Positions 51,220 through 62,464 of a stretch of DNA of 64,000 nucleotides are shown here, piece by piece. The DNA lies in NCBI GenBank assembly GCA_036897525.1, contig JAYMTJ010000003.1:124001-188000 (forward strand), read 5' to 3'. Source of the stretch: Pelargonium x hortorum (Eukaryota > Streptophyta > Magnoliopsida > Geraniales > Geraniaceae). The position numbers and the translations under genes are program-made. Within the stretch, counting starts at the first letter, position 1. Every line of letters begins with the position of its first letter. The notes beneath the pieces are model-generated. The model did no database searches. It saw only the letters and a list, made by a program, of their open reading frames with translations, and was not told where the DNA came from.

Positions 51220-52540
51220 GGAAAAAAGGGACTTTTATGCTTTGCTTATATGGGTTCTCTTTTGTATTCTTTGTTGCTTTGCGAAACTATATACCTATTA
51301 CTCTTACGGACTCCGGATTATACTATGCCACAGGTTTCTAACTAAAAGTAGGGAATGCCCAACTGTTATAAGCCTTAATATAATGGAATACTATAACCAA
51401 GAAAAGGATTTCTTTTCCTGAATACAATAGGGTAGACTAAGTCTGGCTCTTTAGAATATTAAGGGACCCTTAGCGAAAATCAGTATAGGTAGTATTTTTC
51501 TTTACAACAGGACATCTACATTTGACGTATTTCCGTATTAGATAATAGTATCTATTGTAGCTAACACTTCTCGGGACCCTCTAAATTAATTAATTAATTG
51601 CATTTAAGAGTAATTTGTTAAGGTAAGGCTATGCTTTTTTATTATTATTAGAGATCCGTGTACTTTTTAGTTGGGTACAAAAATCCCTTCACTTCAGTAG
51701 AGCCCAAATAGAAATGAGTTCTACTGGATAGGGGAGACACGAAATCCGGTATAGGTTTTCCCTAGAGCTTCTTTATTCGTTATATAAAGTATACATCATA
51801 TACTCCTGGATACTATGACACAAAAAACCAGGGACTTTGGCTAAAGCCTATATAGTAAATCTTTTACCACAATTCTAGAGATTCCCGACAAGTAAACCAA
51901 AGAGAGTGGGGTTTTTCCGTTAAGCTCTACTAGACTCGAGCTACAATAAAATACTCCAAAATAATTTTTTTTACCGGATAACTTTTGTACACAACTCTTA
52001 AAAATTCACTTTACTCCTGTGTATATAAGTACTTTTAGCTTCTAAATGGAAAATTTAACTATTAAAATGAAACAGGATCCCCTTAACTACCCCCCGGTTT
52101 TCCTATGCTTTTTAGCATTTCTTTTGTAGAATTCCTTGCGATTCTAAGTTTTTTTTTCTAATTCTGATATAGGCCTTTCCTTTTTTTAGAAAGCGGGTAA
52201 GAGGTTGGCAATAACGTAAGTAGATATATTCAGAATACTAACAATAACCTTCCTCGGTACTCTTCCGTCGGGAGGAATAACTTACCTTTTTATTAGTAAT
52301 TAGAACATATAGACGACAGCTGACTTCATTAAGTAAAAAATCCTAAGGAAAAGAAGAACTCCAAAATTTTGGAATTTGTTTACCTATTTGGATAAGAATT
52401 CCTCGTTCTCGCAAATTGAAATATCCGTGTAATTACGGACATTGCTACATATAAATTTAAGCTCTAAATATGGGGACTCCTATCCAGTAAAGTCATTTTG
52501 TTAATTTATACTTTTAAAATGACAATTAATTTAGTACAAG
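51220..52540. other. Type A non-coding region
   Basis: AT-rich and stop-dense, with scattered purine-to-pyrimidine elements such as gggaccct (51574-51581). No gene or RNA is recognisable. Confidence 0.55.
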
Positions 52541-52543
52541 AGT

Positions 52544-53815
52544 TTTGTATTCATGGAAAGCAGGCTGACATTGACGGTGTTGCTAAAGGATTTAGGATAA
52601 CTGATTCTAGTCTAATAGAAGTCAAATACCGATAAAGAAGCTAACTTCTGATTCAGGGAAAGCCCGCCAAAGAAGGAAGTGAAGCAGTTGAAAGAAGGTG
52701 TAGCCACAAGGAATAAGCCGGTAAAGCAAAGGAGTTAAATTAAAGAATTGTGATGGTATCGCGCGAGAGCTTACTCTTTTGTATGAAATCACTTAGATAA
52801 AGAACTTACAAGTAAGCCTTCATTTTTCTAGAAATTATCTTTAGTATTTAGTAGATGCTGTAGAGAGTAAGACTTAGTTATGACAACTGGTAAATCAACA
52901 CTCGAATGAAGCTTATAGCAGCAGGTTCAAGCATTCTGGGATTCCTGAGGGTAGGAGACTTTAAAAGCATAAGATTAATACTAACGCCTCTCCTAAGAGC
53001 ATAGGAATAAGAAAGGTGCTTTGATCAGGGAACTACCAAGAGGCAAAAACTATCCACAAACACATACATATATCAATGAAAAATTCCTTTTTATTATTCT
53101 ACAGATGTAAACTTCAAGAAATTGCAGGCATAGGTTAAAGAAAAAAGATAGGCATTTCTAAACCTTTTCAGGTTATCGTGTTAATCTAATCTTAATTAAT
53201 GCTGGCTCTGTCCTGTATATGGTGAGAGCTAGACTTGCGTAGGAGCTTTACCAGTAAAGCCAAGAATACCCTATCCTTGACAGCCAGTCGAAAGCTCTAA
53301 TAGTAATCCCTCATTGTAAATCCCCAACTAGGATCCCACTCTTTAAATCCAATGAAAGAGTCTTTTCTTTGTCCTCCGAACTCTAATTCGTAAGTCAACT
53401 CATAATCCTGTTGAAAGTTCCAAGGTCTATGCCCAACTTCAAGCTCTATATCTCCTGTCAGTTGAGATACTTTGCTGTATCAACTTCCTAACATAATAAC
53501 CTAATTCACCCGAACACTATAAACTCAATCCCTTTGAAAGTCCTGCCCAATCAAACACTTGAAAACTCACTTTCAGTGGTAGATGGTGAATGCTGTCTGC
53601 TAGGTACTGTTATCTCCACATGAGTTCGATATATAGGTAATGCCCCCAGACCTTTACTTTAGGTCTTTTCTTGCTTGGTGTAATAACTCTTTTTAGGTAA
53701 CTCCGGATCTTCCAATGCTAATCTATACTCCCAAGGTTCGTATTCTCCCTAACGATAAGTACAAAGACCAGGAGTTAATTATCCTTAACATAAAGCAACC
53801 AACTAATCTATGTAT
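52544..53815. repeat. Type B island 5
   Basis: The island opens with the 17-base dispersed repeat (52544-52560) and then a gacggtgttgctaa word that is also in islands 3 and 4. Further shared words are aagaaggtgta near 52692, tgatggtatcgc near 52751 and ccctaacgataa near 53750 (compare 17558). It has higher G+C than its flanks. No gene is recognisable. Confidence 0.5.
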
Positions 53816-53945
53816 AACTTTTACAATTAATTAATTATACTTTATACTCTAATAGAGTAGAATATAAAGAAAACTCTATTTATAACTATCTATAGAGACT
53901 AAATATCTACAAAATAAGATTAATACAATAGGATACAATTCATAT
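53815..53945. other. Very AT-rich strip at the right edge of type B island 5
   Basis: The stretch contains acaattaattaattatac and tctaatagagtagaatata-like words and little G or C. It mirrors the AT-rich strips at the left edges of islands 1 and 4. Confidence 0.5.
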
Positions 53946-53949
53946 CAGG

Positions 53950-56900
53950 AGGACTGGGAATGCAAAAAGAAAGCTCTCATGAAGGCTGGTATACCTCTTT
54001 CTAAGAAACATTTCTCAAGAGAGTGGTATTTTTCTTTGGTTTACGCTTCCTATTGTATAAAAAAATTGTACCTTACCGTGGTTAAAAAAAAAGGTTATTT
54101 TCTAATAGAGAGGGTGCTCTTTTACTTTTCTATGTTCTTTTTGCTTGCATAAATAACACCCCCTTCAAAATATTAGCCTACCCTACTACATACCATTTTA
54201 CTTACTCGTCAATCCAAACTTTTCAAGGTGTGCCCTTAAATAGTACACAAAACAAAACAAAAGAAGTATGGGTTGTTCTCGTATATAGGGTTTAAATAAT
54301 ATTCGATGCCATAATCCGACCTGGTTTAGAGTCGTAAAGTCGGGGTTATTTCATTGTTTTTTTTTTATTAAGCAGAAGCTCCTTTAGGTTTCGCACTGGG
54401 TACTGTAACTTTTAGTAAGATAGGTTTTATGTAGGTATATAACTAGATTTAGTCCTTAATAAAGTTCCGGGAAATACCGGTTTCTAATAAATAATAGAGG
54501 GGTACCGCCCTAAGATAGCTCTAAGAATTTTTAGTTAATTCCTATTATAGTATAGCTTTGGACTTTTTTATACTAAAAAGAAAGCATAGACGTGTTTAAC
54601 GAACTTTGTTTCCTTCTAATAAAGCCCTTCGCTGAGAATAATCGTAGAATTTCCTACCCTGTAGGGTGCTGTGCATGCAACTTATTATTATTATTAGTCA
54701 AAGCTAGCCAAACTAATTCGGAAATTTCGAATAGCGGAAAACTCTTTTCTTTTATTTAGGCATAACTTTGACCTTCCCTCTTTTGAATCTTCCTTGGTAG
54801 GAAAAGTAAAACAGGGCAGCCCCTGCCTTTAGGTCTCCTAGGATTCCCTAATATCTTGAAAATATGGACTCTTCTAAGATAAAGAAATGACTCTTGAGTA
54901 GATAAGGATACAAATACCCAGGCACAAGACAAGCTACTTTCTTTTTTTTATAAAGGATCCAAGTCTGATTTTGTAACTAAAGCCATTTTCTTTTAAGTAG
55001 GTACCCTATGCTTATTATCAGAGGACCTCTTTAGCGCTCTGCTTCCGGCTAAACCGAATAACCAATCTAATATCTATTTTGGATACTTATGGGTTTCTCT
55101 TCCAACTCCAGTATTTTCAAATTATTAAGAGACAGTTTCGGACTTATGGACACTGGGTAAACGGGAGGCCGATTCCTGTATTTTTAGGATTTTTTAAGCT
55201 TACTACGAATTAATAAACAGGGTTTTTTCCTTTAAGTTTTTAAGGTAAATTCGGGTTCGTGAAAGGCGGAGCCCTACCCCGCAGGGTGGTTAAATAAACT
55301 AAACTAGTCGCATTGCTTAATAGCCTAAGAATCCGTAATTCATGTCAGCATTACTAATTTTAGGTCACTTAAGGGTTCTATAATAAGGGATAGCTACACT
55401 TTAGGCGAAAAAATGAACTAGTTCCATTGGATTGTACAAAGAAATTGATATCAGTACAGCTAAACCTGAAATAAAACCGCATTGAATAATAAAAAATCGT
55501 AAGAAAAAAGGCCCGTAAAAAACAGGTTTTAGCGCACGAAAAGGGATTTAGAAATCGCCTTGTGTCTTAAATTCAACCCCTTATTTACGCTGTATTTGAT
55601 TCCTAGCTGTTATCCCGGGTACGGAAGGAGCTAAATAACAGATACCAAGTCCAGGTTGAAAATGGGTATACATTAATAACGGAAAGAAAGGTTTCTTAGA
55701 GCTTCGATAGGTTTTCTGTTTTTTAATAGAGGATTAGGTAGAGACTCGCGCAAGACCACTCCCATATAGTGTGCCAGCTGAGGAAGTGCTTAGTATGTAT
55801 CCTTTTTTATTCTAAACTCCTATTATTATTATACAGTGCTCCATAAGCCTTATATTAAGTAAGGGAATCCGGTTTCTTTCTTTATACGGTGGTCGACTAA
55901 TTAATTCCAATATGCCCAGCATGTGTAAGGGCTCTCTTTCCGTTTATACTAAGTTTAGAATGCTGCTTGGTGGTTGGCTTCTTAGGGATGTGTTTTTTTC
56001 AATCATAATGCGTCATTTTCTCCCTTACTATCCTTACTATAATTAAAATGTTACTAAAAGGGAATTTCAATTCGAGGGCCTTTTAGTAGCGTATCTCAAC
56101 TTCGTATACGGATTTTTTCTTATTCATATATAAGAAATTTAAGAGATCCTATATTAACTAAATAGCTTCCTGTTTCTTACACGACTTTTACTAGATGTCT
56201 TAAAAGAATCAATCCCTTTTACAGTTTCAAAAATATAGAATAAAAATGTAATCAGGGAATTTTTATAAGATGCTTTTACTCTCGTTCCAACTTTTAGAAC
56301 TTAACTTGCTCTATATTTTCTTTAAGGGAACCCCTTTTATTAGACACCTATACACCACCTGCCAAAATAAAGAAATCCCTGGTTATAGAGTAAGAAAGAT
56401 AAATATGGGGCTTATAAAGGCTTTTCTTTCGATGGTTTACATAATTTCACTAAGCAATAGTAGTTACTTCGTCTAGGTATCCCGTAGCCTTAGTAGGTCG
56501 TAAACTAAATCTAGATTCTTTCTCTCCAAAACCTGTGTATATTAAGTACCTCCTTTAATAAAAGACTTTCTTGTTACACTTAAAATGGACTAAAAACTTC
56601 AATAGCTAGGAGCCTCTCCGCAGGAATAAAATACTTACTCTACTTACTCGGCGTAATTTCGTTTACTAAATAGGAATAATAGATAACCCAAAAATTAAGG
56701 CCATATCCCTGTCTGTTATATAATAATATATAAACCCATTTAAAATGACGAAAACATATGCGCGACACTCAACTTCAACTATAAAAAATGACTGACGGAT
56801 GCCCAAGACAAAAAAGTCTCGCTTTTTTTAGAGCTACCTACCGCAAAGAAAGGGGCTTGGGCTATAAATATTTATAAGTTTAGTTTGATTCCCTCAAGCT

Positions 56901-58399
56901 AATAACCTAAGAGAATAGAGAATTTGAGGGTTTAGTCTTTCAAAGACCTCCTAAAATACTTAACATTTTTTTTTCCTAAACATTACCTCATTATACTACA
57001 AATCATTAGGCAGTGCGTTTTTTTATGCTAGTCCAATAACTTTTTGTACCCCATAACAGGTATTACTTTGTCCCAAAAACTAGATAGCAAGATAACGCCT
57101 AAATTGAAAAATCGCTTATATAGCCCCTTAGATGTTACTTTATTAATTACTAGTTAGGGGCTGCTGAGGGAAATAATTAGGGGAGCCCGGGCACTCTAGT
57201 AGTACGTAACAGGTTTGATACTCTACTTGGAAAGGTAAATTGGCATGGATTTCGGATAAGACGCTTTTGTATACAGAACTTCACAAAAAAAACTTACGTG
57301 ACTTCAATTTTTTTATTAGGATTTTTCAAGAACTTTATAAAAGATTAAAGTAAACTTGGATCATACCTCACAGGTCTTACGAACTACGAAAAACTCTTTC
57401 TCAATGATAGTACTACTCCTTAGTGACATACCTTTCATAAATACAGAACGGGATTTCCTGTGTGACTCATCTACTACCCCAATTTTTGGGAGGGTGCAGT
57501 ACAATCAAGTCTTTTTCTATAAAATAGGCCTAGATTCAAAGTTTAACAATACCCTAGGATGCCCTATTTCGTCTAGTTTTTTTTCACGCGATTCCTCTCT
57601 TTTTCTGAAACTAGTTTATACAACTAAAAGTAAGTAAGAAAAGAAGGACTCACGAAAATTCACTAATTACTTACAACTATAGCAAAATTCTAGTATAGCA
57701 GGATTCCTTTACTGCGTTTTACAAGGCATTTCGGTATGGGTTAGAGCAAAGCAAAGGTGTTACTCCCGTAGTTAAATAGTCAAATGGTCGAGCTTTCTAG
57801 CACTCTGAAGCTTCGCGACTATTTCTCAAATACGTGACATAAGTACCCCCTTTGTTTGAATAATACATATTGAATTTTTGACTCACTTGATCTTGAATAA
57901 AACCGTGCTTAGAAAATTTAGATTCCGATAAACGAAAGTATATATCATAGATTATAAATAGGTTTAGGCCCCTATAATAAAGAGTACCAAAAATGCAGCA
58001 TTTTCTGCTTTTAAAGCTATCCTATCAAAGAAGTTATCTGGGTGTTTTTGCTGACTAAAGAAATCACGCCTTTTAGATGGGGCAAGGGTTCCTCAGGAAA
58101 AGGACACAAGAAGTAGCATTTATTACTAGAATACTTACTGCTCAGCTGCTGGTGGTTTTATCTGGTATCTAATTTCTAGTAAAAATCAAGTTAGCCTAAC
58201 CTAACGTTATGAAATTACCTTTTCGAAATAAGAGCGAGTTTTCTCTTAAACAAGTTAATTCTAAGATACTAATCGGTTTCGCCCAGACCCATTAGAATTT
58301 GCGGAAAAAGTGAAAAAAGTATAAAGGGGGTAAGCTCGGAATTAGGACTCTTTGATGTCTTTAGTACTATCTTCTCTAGCTTCCTTAACTGGATTCTAC
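53950..58399. other. Type A non-coding region
   Basis: No gene is recognisable. The purine-to-pyrimidine motif at 56324-56340 is a good example. Frames at 56270-56476 and 57356-57637 (+) match nothing I know. A segment at 57774-57833 has an 8-base inverted pair (aaatagtc/gactattt) around a D-arm-like word but does not fold as a tRNA. Confidence 0.5.
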
Positions 58400-58469
58400 C
58401 TAGATAAACCTGGTGGTTCGGGTTCCTTTCCATATGACGAAAGTCATAGGTTCAAGTCGAATTCTATAG
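58400..58469 (+). tRNA. trnM-CAU: Probable tRNA-Met (CAU), diverged
   Basis: A 70-base segment with canonical spacing. The D-stem CCTG/CGGG pairs fully (one T-G). With 23 bases between D-stem and T-stem, positions 32-38 are TCCATAT, which gives CAT at 34-36. The text from TTCCTTTC through AAGTCATAGGTTCAA closely follows plastid elongator trnM. Weak points: the acceptor pairs at five of seven positions (CTAGATA/TCTATAG); position 33 is C where U is near-universal; the anticodon stem has a C-C mismatch; and the T-stem ATAGG/CGAAT has A-A and G52-G62 mismatches. An alternative stem CTTTC/GAAAG would leave an eight-base loop. It could also be a CAU-bearing tRNA-Ile or a decayed copy. Confidence 0.55.
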
Positions 58470-58474
58470 TACAG

Positions 58475-61400
58475 GGAGTAGAACACTTGTTTTTGAGTTC
58501 CGCGAATGAAGTAGCACCTAAATATTTTATAGAGTCAAAGTTCTTTCCTTGAGGTTAGAAGGAGCCCTGAATATACGGCGCACAGGCCGATAAGGGCACT
58601 TTTGTACGAAAATCTGGGATTTAGAAATGTAAAAAATAGAACAAGCTGTCACGAAAGGATAACCTTTTAAAATCTAATTTATAACAACACTAGGATAATT
58701 CCTTTTTTATGTAAAGGTTAACTTATACCTAGTCGAATAGCTTATAAAAATGGGATGTCAATTTGGCTAATATCCGGATATTCTAGTACTAAAGTCTGCT
58801 ATACAAAATACCTCTAAAGCAACTTAACGGCTCTAATTGAAAACTTCTGGATCCTTAAATTAAGGGTTACTCTTACAAAATAAAGTCTCTCCCTAAAGGA
58901 CTCCTCCATCTACTGAGTAGATACAAAAGTCTCTTTTTCCGAATCCAGGCAGGCTCTTCAAAGCTGCATCCCCAGAAGAAATTAGGAAGTCCTTGCAGTA
59001 TATAGTTTAGATCAGAAAGAGTTATCACTCAGCGAATTGGTTTGAACGTAGGATGCCCTACGAAAGCTCCCGGGCTTCTGGTTTTTTATTGAATGGGTTC
59101 GGTAATGTCAAGGTTTAGCTTCAAACGCGTATTACTTGAGATCCGGTCCATGGACTTTTGTTAAATTGATTTTATAGAAATAGCTTTGGTAGGGGCTTAA
59201 CCTCTTAATTTTGAATTAGTGAAAAAGAAAGCTTTTACTAAATTCTGTTATATACATCTTTTATTAATATTAAAACAACAAAGCTGGAAAGACAAATCGT
59301 TAATAGCTATTTTACAAGGAAAGGTATGCCATTTGTAACATCAAAAAAAGCTCTAGTGCAACACTATTTCGTGTATGACTTAACCGAGTAGGAGATTCAA
59401 TCTAGAAATTAGAAGCACTTATTTTATTTTAAGTATCCTATTAGGTAGGAATTTTACAGGTTGTATCGGGTTTTTCCGGTTAGTCTAAAGATATAGGGGT
59501 CGTTAATTTATATCAATCAAAAGGAATTTATCAGAAAAAAAAAACTTAGAGCAATACCTAGTGGGACCCTTGCTTTTGATTATGCCGTCTGGACTTGTTT
59601 AGGTTTATTTATTCGTTCTACTCCCGGAATCTTATTCCTTTTTCACTTATTGAATTGAGGGGTTTCTAATTATTGATTCAGAACAGGCTCACCCTGCTTT
59701 TTTAAGCCCTCTCTACTCAGATTAAATCCTTTTTAGCTCCTGTGACATAAGTCAATATAGGATATTCGAAACAAGGCTAAATCCTGCATTTTTAGTAATC
59801 TCCTTTTTTTAGAGATTTAGAATGAGTGCTAGTATCTCGTGATACCCGCACGCAGACTAGAGATAAACTCGTCAGATCTAATGTAAACCGAAAGTAGGTA
59901 AGGATATACACACAACTCCACTTCCAATTTTAAGCGGTTATACTCCCCAAGTCTCTTTATTAAAAATGAAAAATTATATGTATTTTCATTTCAAGTCATT
60001 TAATTATTTACGAATTCTACTTACCACCCTCGCCTCGCTTACAAACTAACTATAAAAGGTAAACTTATAAGAATCCTCGTTATGGGTGTTTACTTGGAAG
60101 AACCTATAGAGTGTTTGTTGTCCGTACGTTTCAAATATATATGTTAACTTTATTAAGTACTTCTTACCTAGAATTGGGGTTTACTAAATAATTCTATTCG
60201 ACCTTAAATTTCTTATATTTATACAAAGCCAGGCCGTTTTCCAATTATTCCTTTATACCAAGACCCCTGGTGGTGATAAGACAAAGTCCTGGGGAATAGG
60301 AAACTCTAGGATAAAACTTGAGCGGAATAAGTGCCCCTTAGTTAATTGAGATTGAGTATGAGACTTCGTATTTTCTTTAAGAAAGAAGCAACTTTTACTC
60401 CATTATTACGATCATAAAATAAACATAAACGAGTTTCCACTAGAGCACTGAATTGCAGGTCTCTTTATCTTATAGTTAATTAATCAACAGGACGTGCTTC
60501 TTTCTTTTCAGCCTCTGGGCATACCTAAAGGGTAAAGGGAGTAGGGGGCAATTCTGTCAAAATAAGGTTGTAGAAGCAAACACCTTAACCTATAAATAAA
60601 ACTTTTGTTATCAAAAATGTCAGTTCGTTCTTTCTAGATGGCTTATTAAGTATAGCTGTAATCATAAGTTTTTCCTCTCTGGGATATAATACTTATATTA
60701 TAACTGCGAGTCTCCTACAGTCATAGGGTTGTTCTAAATATCTAAAATAATCGGAGTTTTTACAAACATTGAACAATAGAATTAATTTAGAGCATCCCTA
60801 CTTAGAAATTAGAAGCTTTCAGGATACATGAGGACTAACCACGAAATATACTTAATAAACGAGTTACATATATAGACCCTAGGATTCACTGAAAACATAA
60901 TATAACAAAAAACTTTCTAAAAAGTACAGGATAACACTTATTTGGTCAAAAAGCTACACAGAAAAAATCTTTATTAAGGCTATATAGTTTGTTATCGGAC
61001 CCAGCTTTAGTAGAATATTAATTTGTAAGCTTTTTATTTGTAAAATCTAGCTATATCTGTGGGCTTTTAGGGCCGAGGTTATATAGTAGGGGATCCCTTT
61101 GTTTTTCAAGGATGTAGTCTAAATAAGTAGAGATTTTTATACATTTGATTTTTCCAAACGGGTATGTTTATAAGCTAGTCGAGGTAGGCTTTTAGAGCTG
61201 GATTAAGGGATACCTACTCCTGGTCAAGTGCTTTCTAGTTAGTTGTTCAAGAAACCTTTTGAATGGCTAAGTCTAGGGAGTTTTAGACTTTATATAGTTA
61301 CTCATACCAAGTTTACAGTTATTCTGGAAAGTGATTAGGGCTTTAGCCGAACTTCCACTATGCACCTATCCGCCATGAGTTTTGCAAGCTGTGAAGTAAG

Positions 61401-61500
61401 GCATTTTTTAGTAGCTAATCCTTTTTCCGAGGAAGGCTGGGGTTCCTTATGGGATTCCCCAGTGTTTATTTGATATTCTTGTATTATGGGACTGGAAAAC
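58475..61500. other. Type A non-coding region
   Basis: AT-rich with stop-dense frames and scattered purine-to-pyrimidine elements. I see no gene. A T-loop-like word near 59035 (minus) lacks any supporting arm. Confidence 0.55.
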
Positions 61501-61535
61501 AAAAAGTATGATTAGCATAAAAAGTGGTGACAAAA

Positions 61536-61784
61536 ATGACAAATAAATTTAGAAGTATTAGTAGGAATTACAGTAGCATTAAAATATTGCTACTTTTTTT
61601 ATTCCAGCATTCATTTAATCCTGAAATTTTTAATGTATACAAACAAGATTTATCGCAAAAAACTTTAAAAGAAGTCTTATTTTTAGAAACACTTAATACC
61701 AAAAAGACTCTAATACCAGAAAGTTCTTTTAGATTAGACAGAAGCTTGAATTCTGGTCTAATCACATATGAAATCTTTTACTAG
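61536..61784 (+). other. Isolated open frame, function unknown, possibly chance
   Basis: An ATG-started frame of 82 codons. The residue mix is protein-like: Lys/Asn/Ser-rich, with a hydrophobic patch ILLLFLF near residue 20, a charged middle and the end ITYEIFY. Both strands are open for about 200 bases, and the stretch lacks the purine-to-pyrimidine motifs of its surroundings, so its texture is unusual. Against it being a gene: chance frames of this length are expected several times in this window, there is no recognisable family, no neighbouring gene and no clear start signal. A GTG start at 61524 is also possible. I do not assign a function. Confidence 0.2.
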
Positions 61785-61799
61785 AGCGGATTCTTTTAA

Positions 61800-62398
61800 A
61801 GGGGGAATTATACAATTAGAGCAGTTTTCGCCACTTCACTTAATTTAGTGTGATTGATATACGGATAGTATTAAAGTCTATAGAGTCTCGACTGGTATAG
61901 AAGAAAACTGCTTCGTGTTAATGGTAGTACGAGAACCCATTTAATAATTATTTATAAGGGGCGCTTGCTTTTACTTGGCTGCTGTAAGTGCCCCTCAGAT
62001 TGAGTCGAACTACTAGGTATTCCTTACGGGTGCTCAATAAGATTGAAAATCTTACTTAGTTAAATTATAAAATCGTCATAATAGAACAAAGTCTCCCAAG
62101 AAAGAAAAAAAGACTTATGCATGCTCTAAACATTTCAAAATGGAAAACCCTATCTGTTTAAGTTAGGGGTGCTTCGATATGGGAGGGTTCCGCTTAAGAA
62201 ACTTAATTCTTACATAATTAGCGTAGAGTACTGCATCTTGGGTTAGTTGCCGACCCACTATAGGGTGGAAAAAAGCGATAAATAACTGAAAACGTTAAAC
62301 TTTGCTTTTACGCACATTGCGAGACTTTTTTATCTTACAGCTAGCTTGTTGATTGCCATTCCAAACTTTTTAAAGAAATCCTAGGCTTTGTTCTACCT
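61800..62398. other. Type A non-coding region
   Basis: No gene is recognisable. A small hairpin with a rRNA-like loop word lies at 61920-61941. A stem with loop ttttcaa lies near 62038-62054 (minus) beside a ttcgact word at 62000-62006, but it does not build a full tRNA. Confidence 0.45.
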
Positions 62399-62460
62399 AG
62401 TTTACGGGATTTGAACCGATGACATTTGATAACTTGACTCGAACCTATGCCAAGTAAACT
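62399..62460 (-). other. Short tRNA-like element, 62 bases
   Basis: The ends AGTTTAC/GTAAACT on the minus strand pair perfectly over seven bases. Inside lies an orthodox T-loop word, GGTTCAAATCC, and 30 bases upstream a second one, GGTTCGAGTC, so two T-arm-like motifs sit within 62 bases. If the 3' T-arm is set in register, its stem ATCGG/CCCGT has one mismatch and the variable region ATGTC matches that of the trnW here. The D and anticodon arms cannot be drawn. It could be a chimeric or internally deleted tRNA relic. Confidence 0.35.
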
Positions 62461-62464
62461 TTAT

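Noticed and set aside
57774-57833. aaatagtc/gactattt pair around a D-arm-like word
   Set aside because: Only 36-37 bases lie between the arms, and no T-loop or U33-anticodon arrangement fits a tRNA.
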